Source: Vitis vinifera (Eukaryota > Streptophyta > Magnoliopsida > Vitales > Vitaceae). From it: a DNA stretch of 64,000 nucleotides. Under the pieces are notes generated by a model that was given only the letters and a program-made list of their open reading frames with translations, was not told where the DNA came from and searched no databases. The DNA lies in NCBI RefSeq assembly GCF_030704535.1, contig NC_081820.1:2992501-3056500 (forward strand), in the 5' to 3' direction. How positions within the stretch are numbered: the first letter of the stretch is position 1; every line of letters starts with the position of its first letter. Positions 33,587-46,541 of this stretch are shown here, piece after piece. The position numbers and the translations under genes were made by a program.

Positions 33587-36036
33587 TCAGAACTTGAGAT
33601 TAGCTGACCGCAACTCCCATGGAGCTTTAGGCTCCTTTTTGACATCATCCTTGATTGTGCGTTGAATTTGTTTTACAACAAGGTACTGTCAGGAAGAGCA
33701 AAGACAAAAAGGTGGAGGACGGTTTAGGTTTATATTAGTTCCTATGTGAACAAGGAAGTGGATATTGATAACCATGCAAGATTAGAAGCTTACTTGGAAT
33801 GCCACAATGAGAGGAATCAGGAATTTTCCTCTCTTGTTCGGGTTAGGTCCTTCAATCAACTTCTTGTCAACCAGAATCGCCTTGCTTCCATTTGAGACTA
33901 GATCTATGATCGTTTTGACTAAATTGGGGATCCAAGCAGTCCCATTTGGGAGAATCTGCAACTTGAGTGGCAAGAGATCTTCTTGATAATCCCAGTATGG
34001 AAAGGCTCAAAATAAATAACCATGGAAAGGAGCAAGAAATAAGAGCTGCATGGCAGAAAACTGACCTTTTCATCACTTTCATTCTTATTACATCTTCCAC
34101 TATTCTCAACCGGAATAACAGGGATGGCAAAATCCTAAGGAATCACAAAATGAAAAAAAATAAAATAAAATCTATAGTAAATAACATTTTGGACACAAAC
34201 ATTAGAGGTAATCTGAGTTTACAAACTGCAAAAACATTAACCAGAACACAAGCATCATTGAATGAGTCCAACAAAGGGTAAGAAGACTAAAAGGCGGTAG
34301 AATTGCAGAATATCAAGTAGATAAATGGCAACAACCTACTCTGGATCTAGTCATGTTACTGATAAGAGCTGCACTTCAAGTAATTGAACTAAATATGGAA
34401 TCATCCCAGAAATTCCTCTTTCCTTCTAGAAACTAGGCTTCTGAGAACTTAAGCTTGCATCATGGAATCATGGCAAAAAGAAAGGAATAAGAACTCAAAA
34501 AGATACTCTTCCTAGTTCTGAATTCATTTGATAACTGAAAACTGACTGAAATGTTTAGCTTTTTTTTCTTAAAAAAAAAAAACAATACCGATGACAATGG
34601 AACATGATTCTTTTCCCCGGGGCTCCATGAAAAGTTTTGATTTTTCTTGCTTTTCAATGGACCCTCCATTCATTTTAGTCTATGTTCCAGGCAGCTATCT
34701 GCTGAGCTTCCTTTGCAAGTATGAGCCTGAAGGCCATCTCAATGCAGAGAAAGTAGTAAATGAACAAAAAACAAAATAAACAATAGACCAGAATGGAAAG
34801 CCCCATTCATCCAGAGCCCATAGAATATTAATGGGAGAATGAGACAAAAAAACTGGTTTGCCACCATGAATAAACTTAAGATGACAAGGAAAACAAGAAA
34901 ATACATTGAATATCAAGGTTTCCAAAGGTATTGGATTGCTATGGGGAAGCAAAAATATTAGAAAACCTGCCGAAATAGCCTCCTAGAAGTTGAGAAATCA
35001 TGTACCTGGAGATCCTGTTTCCTTATCCCAGCTCCCAGACGAACGACTCTCATAAGAGCCTCTGACCTTCTAGAGAAGAAATCTTCATAATTTAATCCAT
35101 CTGGTGGAGAGAGCTGACCATGTGTGAGAACAACTACACCTCTTCGCCATATTTGTTTACCAAAACTATCTGTTATAGCTTTGACTACTTGCTTATCTAA
35201 GTTATCTGTCCTATACACATCCAAACGGTCCACGTACAGTAGAACATCTATGGTTTTGTCTAAAAGGAATCTGTTCAGACAAAAAGTCAAAAAAATGAAT
35301 CCAAACTCAATATTGTGAAAGAGATGTTGGAAAAAGATAATCCTTAAAAAACACAGCAAGTAATCAATCACATAATCCTTCAAAGAGTGAAGGGCTGGTG
35401 ACATTCTTTACTGAGACTTTGCAAATTTAATATCATGCTGACCTAGTACGAACCGTTTTATGATCTCAACTGCCTGATCATTGACATATCCCCCTTCTAC
35501 CAGCCCTGGTGTGTCGATGATGTTCAATGTAAATCCTGCTTGAGAGCGCGAAACCATCACAGGTCTTGGTCCTTCTGACTGCAGAGAAACAGTATAATTT
35601 AGAATCCAAATAAACATAACCAGCACAGTAACCACTCAACTGTTCCCATCTTTGAAATGTGACTCATAACCAAAAAATAAAATAAATTAGACACAGCAAG
35701 AAACCCCAGATTGACGGTGACAAATACCTGAAAAGCATTGACAGTAACAGCTCTTTCCCCTAATATTGAGTTTACAGTTGAAGATTTTCCAACACCACCT
35801 TTTCCCATCACAAGGATTGTCAATGTATTCACATTCTACAAAGGGCATAACGTATAAAGATAAAACAAAATGCAAAATATTATTAAAATCACTATGCATG
35901 AAGCTTATCAAGCAGAACTATTTTGGTAAAACAATACCTCCTGCTTTAGTTTTCCCAACAATTCAATCAGTTTGGTCCGAGTAGCAAGAGGGAATTGCTG
36001 AATCCCAGTCCATTCACGGATTAGTTGGTAAGCCAT
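33587..36036 (-). CDS. TOC34: TOC34/TOC33 plastid outer-envelope import receptor GTPase
   Basis: Seven coding exons: 36036-35938, 35835-35728, 35578-35454, 35270-35006, 34134-34066, 33955-33794, 33685-33587. They join without frame loss into 308 residues, the usual family length. The product recognises phosphorylated transit peptides and hands preproteins to TOC75 in the TOC complex. Visible features: family N-terminus REWTGIQQFP, P-loop GKGGVGKSS (residues 44-52), switch DTPG (91-94), TLTH-type motif VLTHGQ (158-163), ENSGR, and conserved KTIDVLLYVDRLDVYR and KLIEGPNPN. A hydrophobic C-terminal anchor (FLIPLIVAFQYLVV) precedes a short tail ending NLKF. The chosen ATG follows a splice acceptor by six bases, so the leader is spliced. 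Introns are 102, 149, 183, 871, 110 and 108 nt. No defects seen. Confidence 0.96.
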
Positions 36037-36042
36037 GAATTC

Positions 36043-38640
36043 CTGTTTTAGCAATTCCATTAGGAAACAAAAATATATATAATTACTAGATGAGAATTGT
36101 AGCCCATATAAAAGCTTCAAACAATGAAATGTCAAAAATATTAATCTAACCAATAAATATCATAAGAAAAGAGTTGCAGCTAAAAGATATTTTACGGCAA
36201 TATTTTACCAGTTCTAATCTACAAAAGTCTCAGACGAAGATGAAATCTTGCTAGTTTATGAAGCATCCAAGATAACAGGTTAAAGGTTAAAGCTTTAAAA
36301 TTAAGCACAATGATCCATAAATCTTCCTCTTCTTCAAACCCATGGTACATAGTCCCTCCCTCCCTCCCTTCTTCAAACCTATTCCACGTATATTCTCTCC
36401 CCAAACCCATGCTACATATCCCCTGCCTCTCAACATTTCTTCTCTCTTCAAACCCATACCACATATCTCCTCATTCCATCTCTCCTTTAGTTTTTTAGGG
36501 TCATGTGTTTCTGTTTTGAGGTTAGGGAGGAGAAGCTCCTCCAAAGATTCCCTTAGTTCCATTCAACTTATCTATTGGTCCCAAGACCAACAAATTTTTG
36601 CATTGCCCCAACTTCACCCTTGAGCTCAAATCTAACTTCAATTTAAATGCGAAATCCTTCAACTCCCATAGGACTTATGTCAAACCCAAGCATCCTGAGT
36701 ACCACGATGTGTTTCATGGCTGATGATTGAGAATCCCTCCCTCATGGATGTAAATTTGGAACACATGTCTGAACTCATCTATCCATCTTGATCTGGCATG
36801 TCCATGCCCTTATCTCTCCACCAAGGCTTCATACCAAGAAGCCTAGGGCTATGATGAACTCTTACCAACCCATCTCCCAAATCAAGCCCATCTCATTGAC
36901 AGCTATTCTGAACCAAACAAACAACTCACCTTCTGGGACCCTCCCACTTTCAGCTAGAACTAGCTCAGCTCCCATTTAAAAAGGGAATCAAAGAGAAACC
37001 AACACCCATACAGATTAGTAACCTCTATCTCTGCAACCCATAAATTCAAACCTAATAAATGTGGGACCTCACTTTTAATGCCCTTTTTTAGGACTTTTTT
37101 CTCATCTTGAGTTGCATAGCTTTGTTAGTTTCTGTTGTGTTTTTTTCCTTCCTTTGTGTTGTATTGTTTATGTTGTCATATCCCTCTTTGAAGGATAATT
37201 GTTATAGTTCAGCCTTTTTTTTCGTACTGTTACATTAGTTTTCTATAAAATGAGTAGTCTGTTTCTATTTTTAAAAAAAATCCCATTAGACCAACTTCCT
37301 CACAGCACAAAGCTTCAGCTCTAATCTTAGCCATTCACACTACTTACAAGGTCGCATGACCGCTTAAGAGAAAAATACTTCATTGAAAAACTGTTTTTGC
37401 TTGTTTAGTTCTCTGATGACCTAATGACCCATGATGTAATTTTTCACAAAATTAGGATCCCTCATATCATGTGTTAAGCTCAAAGAAGCAAACCAATGAG
37501 TCCAGTTCGCTTAAATAGCAATACTCTACTTGAAAAGACTAGGAACCAAATAGTTGTCTCTTAAACTGTAATAAAACAAAACAAAACAAATTCATATACC
37601 AAGTCTAAGGTTTACTGGCTGCCCAACTCTACTAGGGTCCCAAGTATTGTTAGGGCTTACAGGTGGTACATCGGAATACGTTTGAAGCAATGAACATATA
37701 TTTCCATCCTTTGAACCTTATCCAAGTGAGCTTTGAGTGCATCTCCTCTTGGGGCTGATTGCCTAAAACTCACAGGTGTCTGATTTTCTAGCTTCCCCCT
37801 CTTTCCCTCATCTATTCTTCATCCTAATTCTCAAACTCTCAAATCACTCTAAACACCAGAATTTAGTCTGGAATTTGACCCTGAACCTATTTTCCACAAC
37901 CTCCTCAAAGCTCATATGAGCAATGACCTCTCCACATCAAAAGGTCATCCCCAATTATTACTAAAAATGAGAAGGGATTTGAGCCTATCTGGCACATATA
38001 CAGGAATTTACAGAGAAAGATCGACCAATTATCCAATCAATGCAGCACAAACACAAATAGAGGATGCATACATGACACCGCACGGTTATATATGTATACA
38101 CACACAATTGTATTTCATAGAACAACCATTAATTATTAACTAATTTACCTGAAAAAACATATGTGCAATTCCTAATCTGTCAGAGAAATCAGAGAAAAAC
38201 AAGCCAAAATACTACCAATTAATGATGCAAAGAGCACTCAGAGAAAAGAAAACAACAGGCATAACAATGGCTTCGAAATCATTGTTTTACCAATTACAAA
38301 CCCCAAAACTCAGTTGAGCCTTATTGTTTTACACAAAAACAAATAGTAATTGGAAAAATGGTTTCTTTTCCAAAATTTCTTGAGCAATCAAAATGAACGC
38401 TATTCACTGTTTGGTTGTTGAGAAAACGTGAGAAGCAAAGTCCATCGACGGTAGAGAAAACTCATTTTTTTTTTCCATAGTTTCTTCGCAACATATCAGA
38501 AGATAGTTTCATTGCTCAAAATCTAGCACGTAGAAGACGAAATTTCCTCCTTCTTCTTCACCTTTCGTTTTCTCGGCAACCAAACAGATGAGACTGAGAA
38601 GAAAAATACCGTGCGGAACCCGCTTATCCTCTTCTTCTTG
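36043..38640 (-). other. TOC34: TOC34 5' UTR: leader exon and 2.6-kb leader intron (predicted)
   Basis: An acceptor (AAAACAG, AG at 36044-36043) lies just before the ATG exon. A good donor (CACG|GTATTT) lies at 38610/38609 after a short GC-richer leader. The intron 38609-36043 contains no coding sequence. It has a degenerate CT-rich repeat at about 36330-36480 and ordinary AT-rich DNA. Leader introns are frequent in constitutive plant genes and can raise expression. The assignment is inference from splice signals. Confidence 0.5.
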
Positions 38641-38670
38641 TGCTGCTCTCCCCACTCTTCTTTAGCTTCC

Positions 38671-38678
38671 TTTTTATA
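38671..38678 (-). promoter_or_regulatory. Possible TATA box for TOC34
   Basis: TATAAAAA on the minus strand lies about 30-40 bases upstream of the predicted leader exon, the expected distance to a transcription start near 38640. There is no direct evidence for the start site. Confidence 0.4.
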
Positions 38679-38699
38679 ACTGAATTAAAAACAAAATTA

Positions 38700-41142
38700 A
38701 ATTAAAATAAAATAAAATTTATTTAATACCCCAAAATTCCTTAAATTTTAAAAATTATTATTATTTTCTACCCCGGAAGCACGTATAATTTATTTTAAAG
38801 GCTCTAATTGAATTGAAATTATAATACGTACACCAAATCGATAAAAAATTCTCACATTTTTATAAAATTACAATTAAAGCCTCCGCCAAACACAACTACT
38901 CCTACTATTTTTTTTTAAATAGCATTCAAGGTGAAATAGATATAAAAGGAAAAAAAAAAAAAGAGAGAGAGGAAAGTGAAGGGATTTTTTAAAATTTTTT
39001 AAAAAGTCCTATTTCATATTTAGAAAAAATGTGGGTTATTTTTTAAATTAGTAATTATTTTATCTTTTTTTAATCAATAATATATAAAAAAATTTTAAAA
39101 AAAATCTAAATGTTAAATTTAAATAATAAAAATATTTTAAATTTTGATGAAGAATTACTTACAAATTTGGGAATAAAAATACTTGATACCTTTAATCTTT
39201 TGATTTTGGCTATCAAATTTTTGGAACAAAAACCAAAAACAAGTTGGCAATATATGAGAATCTTGTAGGTAGATGACAATCTACTTATTGGGTATGATGT
39301 AAGAATATAGTCATTTGTCAACATGTAGTTGTTTACTCGATTCTAGATAAAAATTTAGGAAATGCGTCATATATTTTTGGGGTTAAGGTCTTTTAGGATT
39401 GCAATAATAGGAAAATCGTGTTATGTCACATGGAGCAAGACTCCAATAATGATTTGTTACAATTTGTATTTGGAGCTCTCTTTCTTATAATCAATATCTT
39501 TGAATATTTGTGGAGAGATATCGCATTAAGGCGGTATTCAATATCTCTATAATAGATAATATTTAAGTATGCGATGCTAAGTGTTTGACCAAATGTTTGC
39601 TTTATTACGGGAATAATGAGTGGATATTAGTCAATTTTTTAATTAGAGTTTTGGGCATATGTCAAATATATACTCTAATATATTTGGAGAACGAAATATT
39701 ATATATTTATGAGTTTTTACAATGAGTTAATACTCATTTCGTATTGGGAAATTAGACTTTCAGTCTAACGAGGACTCTCGTTAGTTTACCTCTGATATGT
39801 GTACACTTTAAATGATTTTTGTTACTTCCAAAGCAATAAAGGAAGCCTTTTGCCTTATACGTAGTTCCCTTGGCTATATGATCTAAGATCTTGTTATGTG
39901 ATAATAGTAAGATAGTAACATGGTCTAAAGAACAAAAGCACCACTAAAAAGGAAACAAATAAAGAGGAAGTATTACCTTATTGTGAGATAATAAATAAAG
40001 GTGATATGAATGTGGCGTAGATTATTTATACAGTACCTAGTTCGCTTTTGGGGCAAGTGGGAGTTTGTCGGGATTAAACCACTAAAAATAAGACATGATG
40101 TAACAAATTTAAATTTATTTGTCTCTTTACTATTTTTTGGTGTATTGATATTGATTTGAGCATCCAACCCATATATGTTACATTGTACATGATTTTGGTG
40201 CATTACGAGTTGCACAACAGGTCGTTAATTAAATAATAACTATGTTTATCCTAATTTATTTATCATTCCATTATTATTATTTTTTATTTTGAAGATTTTT
40301 TAATTTTTTTTTGTTTTTAAAATTTAATTAAAGGAAAACCATATGAGACATGTATGGATTTTTAAATCATGAATTTATGTATATGTTTTTTTTTTCATTT
40401 TTTTTATTTGTTTTTTCATACGAAATTATTAAAACGTGTCAAATATAATTTTTTTTTATTTCATCTATTTACACATATATAATTATACTAAATGTATAAA
40501 ACATTTTCACATTTTTATTGACATAAAAAAAACGTAAATATATTCACAATAGGTAGGTTTGTAGATCCTCGACACACCTAGTGACTAGTACACATACCTT
40601 ATACATTTAGTTAAAATGTCTTCTTTATGGACTAGTAAATAATACTTTTCTAGTAGAATAAAAACAAACAAAGAAAATAAAGTAAAACACGAAAATTTAT
40701 TCAAAATAGATAGATTCATGTAAGTCTTGTACACCTGTACAAATGTCTTGCACATTTTGTACAGGTGGCTTGTACACGTGGCCTGTACATGTGCAAAAAT
40801 TGAAATATATAATTAACATTTATAAACATGAAATGTAACTAGATGGTAATGATAAGGGCATTTTTGTCATAAATTTTGTATGAAATTCACAGTACTTGTG
40901 AGTATAAACCCTTCAGAGCCATTATACGCTGATTCCTCCCTCAAATGTAATCGTCCCTTGAAGCAATCGGCAACTTCACTTCGTATAGTACCTCCGATAC
41001 AAACCTGACCGGCAAATCATCATCCCCCCGGTTTCTCTCCATTACGGTTTCTCTTTATATCCCGAGAAAATAAACGAAAAGAAACAAAAACGAATCAAGT
41101 TTGATAACCCCTACCAAAAAGCCTCTGCGATTCTCCAGATTC
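38700..41142. other. Divergent intergenic region between TOC34 and USB1
   Basis: TOC34 (-) and USB1 (+) are transcribed away from each other from this stretch. It is AT-rich, and the 39.0-40.5 kb part looks like decayed repeat DNA without recognisable coding. A cluster of GTAC motifs lies at 40729-40788, and a TATAAAC at 40903-40909 could serve USB1. Confidence 0.45.
40729..40788. promoter_or_regulatory. Cluster of five GTAC motifs upstream of USB1
   Basis: GTAC occurs at 40729, 40737, 40759, 40772 and 40785, mostly within TGTACA palindromes, in 60 bases about 350 bp before the USB1 ATG. GTAC is the core bound by SBP-box/SPL factors, including the copper regulator SPL7. Whether this cluster is bound is unknown; it may simply be a local repeat, since a similar but weaker block lies near 40545-40600. 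Confidence 0.3.
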
Positions 41143-42242
41143 ATGGATGCTCTGAGAGCTTCGTACGCCAATAGTTGCTCCGACTCCGAATCCGATTCCG
41201 ACACGCCGCGGCCAACAAACGAGAACCATCAAGCGTCGGGGCCTCTGCCTCCGCCGCCTCTTGCACTCCTCAGCCCACCTAATTCTCTCGGTAACTATTA
41301 TATATTCGGTTTAGTGATATTCGTTTATGTGTTTGTTTTTTTTTTTTTTTGACATGTTTGGCTGCTGAGAAAATAGAAGTGGAAAAAGAAAAAAAAAAGG
41401 GAAAAATCGAGTGGCAGTGAAAGTTGGAGTGCCTGTTTGGCAGCTCGAACGATAATTGTTTAGATTATATCTAGAAATTACTGTCACAGAAAACTCAAAA
41501 AACGGAGGAAAAAAAAATCCAGAATTAAATCTGCTCGTGGTTTTAATTTTTGAAAAAAGAAAAAAAAAAAGAGACCATTGTCATTTTCGATCCAAACAGG
41601 GTGTTAGTTTTTGAACTTCCAAAAACAATAAAAAAAACCTTATAGTTACAAATTATGTCATTTTCTTTTTTCCTTCTCTTCCAAATAAAAAAACTAAATT
41701 TTAAAAATTGTTTCTAGCGCTGAAGTAACTGTGCTTGAAAAAGGATACAATATATACTTCAAGGTTTTTAAAAAATGATCCATTTAACAAAATGTTTGCA
41801 AGAACATTGTTTAAAACTTGTTACCAAATATTTTTCTGTTTTTAGAAACAGAGTTAATTTTCATTTCGGCTATCAAACAGCTCTTCCATTTTGGGAAATG
41901 CTCTTACCTGATTATTTTCCTATTGATTTGAAGGTGAGCTGGTGCTGCCATCTCAATAAAATATGAAAATTTAAGCAACACACATGCTGATGCACTGACA
42001 CAATGTTCAAATTTAGGAACGCAGTTTTTCTGCCACCTTAGTTGTGAGATTTTGGTAAAATTAACATTTTCCCCATATATGTATGTGTGTGTATGCATTA
42101 TGATCAAATACTGTAAATCATACTAAGAAACCATCTTATTGACTCTCCAAATAAACAAGCCCTAGTTGCCCTTGATTATTCAGAAATCTGCTCATGTAAT
42201 TATGTCCATTAAGAAGAGCAAAGTTGCTTCACCAGATATAGG

Positions 42243-42287
<45 letters not shown>

Positions 42288-45200
42288 GTATGTGTATGTG
42301 TTATGATCAAATAATGCAAAAGAAACGATCATATTGACTCTTCAAATAAACAAGCCGTCCCTTGATTATTCAAAAACCTGCTCATGTAATCATGTCTATT
42401 AAGAAGAGCAAACCCAAGAGTTGCTTCACCAGATATAGCTCATGTAATTATCCCTTGATTATGGTTCATGCACTAACCGTTGGTTTTTTGACAATGAAGG
42501 GGAATTAAATTACTCACAAACTGCTCAGTCAGGTAGAGTAAGGAGCTTTCCTCATGTTGAAGGAAACTATGCTTTACATGTGTTCATACCAGGTTCTCAC
42601 TTTGTCCTGACTTTGGTTTTTATCATTTGTTTCTTCTTGTCACTACTCTTATGCTTGTTGAATATGTTTATATTTAGATATGGCATTATTTTGTTTCTGT
42701 AAATTTACAGAGAAAAATGTAAAGTCATTAGGCCTTTTGTTAGGCATTGGAAAAAAATTGAAAGACCTCATGTTAATGAGGAAACTTGAGAAATTTACAT
42801 GAAATTGAAGCTAACCACCCATATTCCTGGAAGTCAAAACTCTGAAAAATTTGAAGACTCTTCATTCTCTAGTCTTCTGTCAAAACATCAATGCCTTAGT
42901 AGATGTAAGTAGATAGCATTCTACTTAGTTTCCCAGTTTGCTCCCTTCTTATAAAATGGTGATGACAGAGATGATGAGACCCTTGCTGATAGTGGTGTAA
43001 TGAGTGAGATGATCTGGAAGGAAAACAAGATACTTATGTGGTTTATATTGATGAATTGGAGGAATGCAGGGAAGGGAGGGATTTTGTGTAAATTCAACCC
43101 TCTGATGGCTAATAACCGTGGGATGCATAATGTTTATTAATTAACAGAATTGTAGATTTTGACTTCTCTGCGGTCTCTGTCAACAAGAAATTTGTCACTT
43201 ATAAAATTCTGAATTCTGGGGTTTAGGGGAAGATAGATTGGTTTGGAGTGGGGAGAAGAATGGGATTATTTCTTTTAAGTCTTACTATTATTCCTTAAGT
43301 TTTGAAATCTCTAAAAAGTTTCCAGCAAAGTGAATATAAATTCTGGAGCCTCTTTAGGTGCTTGTTTATTTGCATAGGAAGCTTGGGAGAAGATTTTGAT
43401 GGTTATCAGCTTATGAAGAGGGTATTGGTTAATAGGCACTCTTTGTGTATGGTCAAGGACAAGTTAGCTTTTCATCTTGTGATCCATTGGATAACTGCCT
43501 GAAAGCTTTGGGACCTTGTTCTAGTTTTATTTGATTTGCAGTGGGTTTTCCCAAGGTCTATTGGATTGCTCCTCTTAGGCTGGAATGAGACAAGAATGCA
43601 GAAACAGCGAAAGAGAATGTGGAACTTGGCCCTTTTTGCTTGTTTCAGTGTAAATGGAAGGAATGTAACAGCAGAATTCTCATGAAGAGGAGCATCAAGA
43701 TCTGAGTGTCAGAAGACTGTTTCCTGAAAACTTTTTATGAATGGGCTACGATCCCTTGGGGGTTGAACTTTCCCTTATGGATTTGTTGAGGGACTAGTTC
43801 AAGTTTAGGCTTTACAGGTTTCTTCAGTTCTACTTTATTTATTTATTTGTTTGTTAGTTTTCTTGCTAGAACTTGCTCCCTTTGCACATGTCCAGTGTAC
43901 TGGGGTTGTGCCCCCTTTTTGTAGGTGCTCTTAATCTAATCTTATGTTTTCCATTGAAGGGGGAAAACAAATCTGAATTCCCTACTAAAAAAATCTATAT
44001 CCTTTGGTTTAGTATTCATTATTTACTACAGCATGTATGAAATTAAATAACAAATATTGATCAACAAACTGATACCACATTTTTTACTTTAATGATTTGG
44101 ACACTGAGGAGAATGTTTAAGATTGAGTCTGGGTTTGATGCATGAAGTGTAGAAGTGCCTGCAGGGCATTGTATGATTAGTTAATACCTATGAAGCCAAG
44201 GGGACATTTTATGGAACTGCTATATGGCCAGTTATGCTTGATGGTACAAAATTTTGAGGGTTTCAGAAAATGTTCAGAAGACAAGTGTAACTGACATGGG
44301 GGTTCTGAGATGGATAAGTGGCACTACAAAAAAATAGGACCATAACTTTCGTACATTTGCAATAGGTTATAGAATCAATTGAGGACAGGACGAGTAGAAG
44401 TCATCTAAAGGTACTTTAACCATGTTGAAATCACCAGATAACAAGAGGTAAGAAGAACATGGGTTGACACGTTGAAAGAAGACTTGATTAACTAGGATTT
44501 AACTAGTGGTGGAAGATTCATGTAGGTAGCAAGGATTAAGCACTGTTCAATTGAATTGAGTATTAATATGGAATAATTTTGGTTTTTGGAAGCCATATGG
44601 AAAAAAAATCTATTCTTATGCTTGAAATATTTTCTAGGAGATTTCCTATTGTTAACATGCTGAACATTGTAAAAATGTTGAGGAAGTCCTCTAATTTCAG
44701 ATATCCAAACGGCAAAGAAACTCTACGCTTAAGAAAAAATTATTCTTTGGTTCTGTATGCTAGTTGTTTCCAAGTCAGATCCTATAAAAAATCTCCTACA
44801 GCTGGAGGCTTGACAGATGGGTGCATGCTGCCCACATCAATGACCAAAATTTATGAAAAGTTCCAAAATGAGTCATTCTTTTGCCCTAGCTTGTGTGTGA
44901 GGAAAACACTAACTTGTTACTACTGGCCGGTTGGTCCAAACTTGTAATTCACTGTATGACTTTGTTTTCTTGGATGTACTTTTAATTCCTAGTAATTGCC
45001 TTTAACTCATGTTGGAATGATTTCAACTTATGTTATGTTGAATGCATTGTGATTTTTGAGTTGAACAGTGCTTTAATTAAGTTCTCTTTTATAGTTTATA
45101 TACCATCTTCACCAAAGAAGGAGCTGGTCCAGTATTTGAAGAAGGTCATGTCTCTAGTGCCTGGTCTTCATGTTGTTGACGTGGATATACCACTTAACAT

Positions 45201-46541
45201 TCTATGCAAAGATGATAACAAGCTTGAACAAGTTGCATTAGGAAGGGAGTTTCATATAAGTTTAGGAAGAACTGTTCCAATCCGAGTTCACCAGATTGAC
45301 TCGATAGTGACAATGCTCCGCCAGAAGCTTCAATTTCAGAGGCGGTCAGATTATCTTTTCTAGTTTATTCGCTTGTTTGATTAACTATCATATCATGAGC
45401 TTGGTGGATCTAATTTCCATGAATGGTTAATTCATCATTTTGTTTCAAAACAGGTATTGGATTGACTTTAATAAGTGGGAGGTTTTTGTCAATGATGATC
45501 AGACACGCTCCTTTCTTTCAGTAGAAGTTATTGCTGGAGGCTTAGCTGAGGTATGTTGGATAGCTTGCTTTTCTCATTAGCTTATTCCTTTCTTGAGCAC
45601 CGTTATCACCTGAAGATAAATATATCATTTTAAAACTAATTTGTTAAATTTGGTTTTTTTTGTCTTATATTTCTTTAGTTTTTTAGTAACATAATTTCAC
45701 AATTTCTATTAATTCTTCTTTTTTCTTATAAGAGAGAGAGAGGAGAAAAAAAGTATTACTAGTTGAGCAAAAATATAAGGATGAGCATAATAATTACCTT
45801 AAAATATTTTAATGTGTTTTCATTCTTGGTTGGAATAAAATTTCTTATTTTTTTTTCAACATAGCTCAACTAAAGAGAAATTTCTTATTAAAAGAGAGGG
45901 AAAAAAACAGTTTTACTTTACACATTGTAATATAAGTATTAAAGACCACTAATTTTGGACGATGGGACCAACCTACTTCTTTTGGATGCCCCTATTTTAT
46001 GCTGATATATTGTAGATCTGTGCTGCTGTTCCTCTAGTGGCCTGCTTCTTACAGATATTCCGATAGTCTCCGGTTAACATTTTTAAATTCAACTTTTATT
46101 TTGCCTCAAAGTGTGAATGTTCACAACTTCAATGGATTTCAGATAACACGGCAAATTCAAGCTGTCAATGAGGTTTATAGGCTTCACAATCTTCCTGAAT
46201 TTTATGAGGTCAGGTTTATTACTACTTGAGGTCTATATGCAAATTCCAATTTATACTTTGTCAAATAGTTAAGTAATGGATATGATTGTACTTTATGCTA
46301 TCCCTCACCTAGATTGTTGTACTGTGTTGGATTTTGACTGCAGGATCCACGCCCTCATATATCCTTGGTTTGGGCATTGGGGAACATTAGTGATTCACTG
46401 AAGAGAGCAGTCGAAGAGATGAGGAGACACATTAATGTTGGGGGTTCAGTACAGAAACGTATTTTCACTTGCAAATTCAATGGCATTGAGTGTAAGATAG
46501 GTAATAAGACCTATAAAATATGTAAATTTTCTGAAGATTAA
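41143..46541 (+). CDS. USB1: U6 snRNA 3' phosphodiesterase USB1 (Mpn1)
   Basis: Six exons: 41143-41290, 42500-42592, 45095-45344, 45454-45550, 46143-46208, 46344-46541, which join cleanly into 283 residues. USB1 is a 2H-family exonuclease that trims the U-tail of U6 snRNA and leaves a terminal cyclic phosphate, protecting U6 in the nucleus. The two catalytic HxS motifs are present: HIS at 134-136 (EFHISLGRT) and HIS at 223-225 (RPHISLVWAL). Flanking blocks also fit: YFIP/YIPSS-type start VYIPSSPKKEL, YWIDFNKWEVFVNDDQTRSF and CKFNGIECKIGNKTY. ATG 41143 (MDALRASYANSCSDSESDSD) begins the usual acidic, disordered N-terminus. The first reading-frame TTG upstream is not a start. Introns 1 and 2 are long (1.2 and 2.5 kb) and hold a duplication with a TA microsatellite and an L1 remnant. 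Confidence 0.95.
42075..42440. repeat. Direct duplication flanking a (TA)n microsatellite in USB1 intron 1
   Basis: Two imperfect copies of about 165 bp (roughly 42075-42240 and 42286-42440) share 'gtatg(c)(a)ttatgatcaaata', 'attgactc', 'aaataaacaagcc', 'cttgattattca', 'ctgctcatgtaat' and 'gttgcttcaccagatata'. Between them lies (TA)19 at about 42244-42281. The copies differ by substitutions and small indels, so the duplication is not recent. Confidence 0.85.
43050..43990 (+). mobile_element. Decayed 3' end of an L1 in USB1 intron 2
   Basis: Translated pieces resemble the zf-RVT end of L1 ORF2 in order: EDRLVWSGEKNGIISFKSYY near 43230, LMKRV...NRHSLCM near 43415-43450, KLWDLVLVLFDLQWVFPRS near 43502-43560, LLLGWNE near 43570, RMWNLALFACFSV near 43610, and DPLGVELSLMD near 43750-43790. 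Stops and shifts are frequent and the cysteine motif is mostly lost. The element is in the same direction as USB1. No target duplication is visible, which fits its age. Confidence 0.75.

Noticed and set aside
41101..41142. USB1 start at 41101
   Set aside because: The codon is TTG; the first ATG in frame is at 41143.
44579..44947. 122-codon plus-strand frame in USB1 intron 2
   Set aside because: No recognisable family; it starts at an arbitrary codon and sits in a TE-bearing intron.
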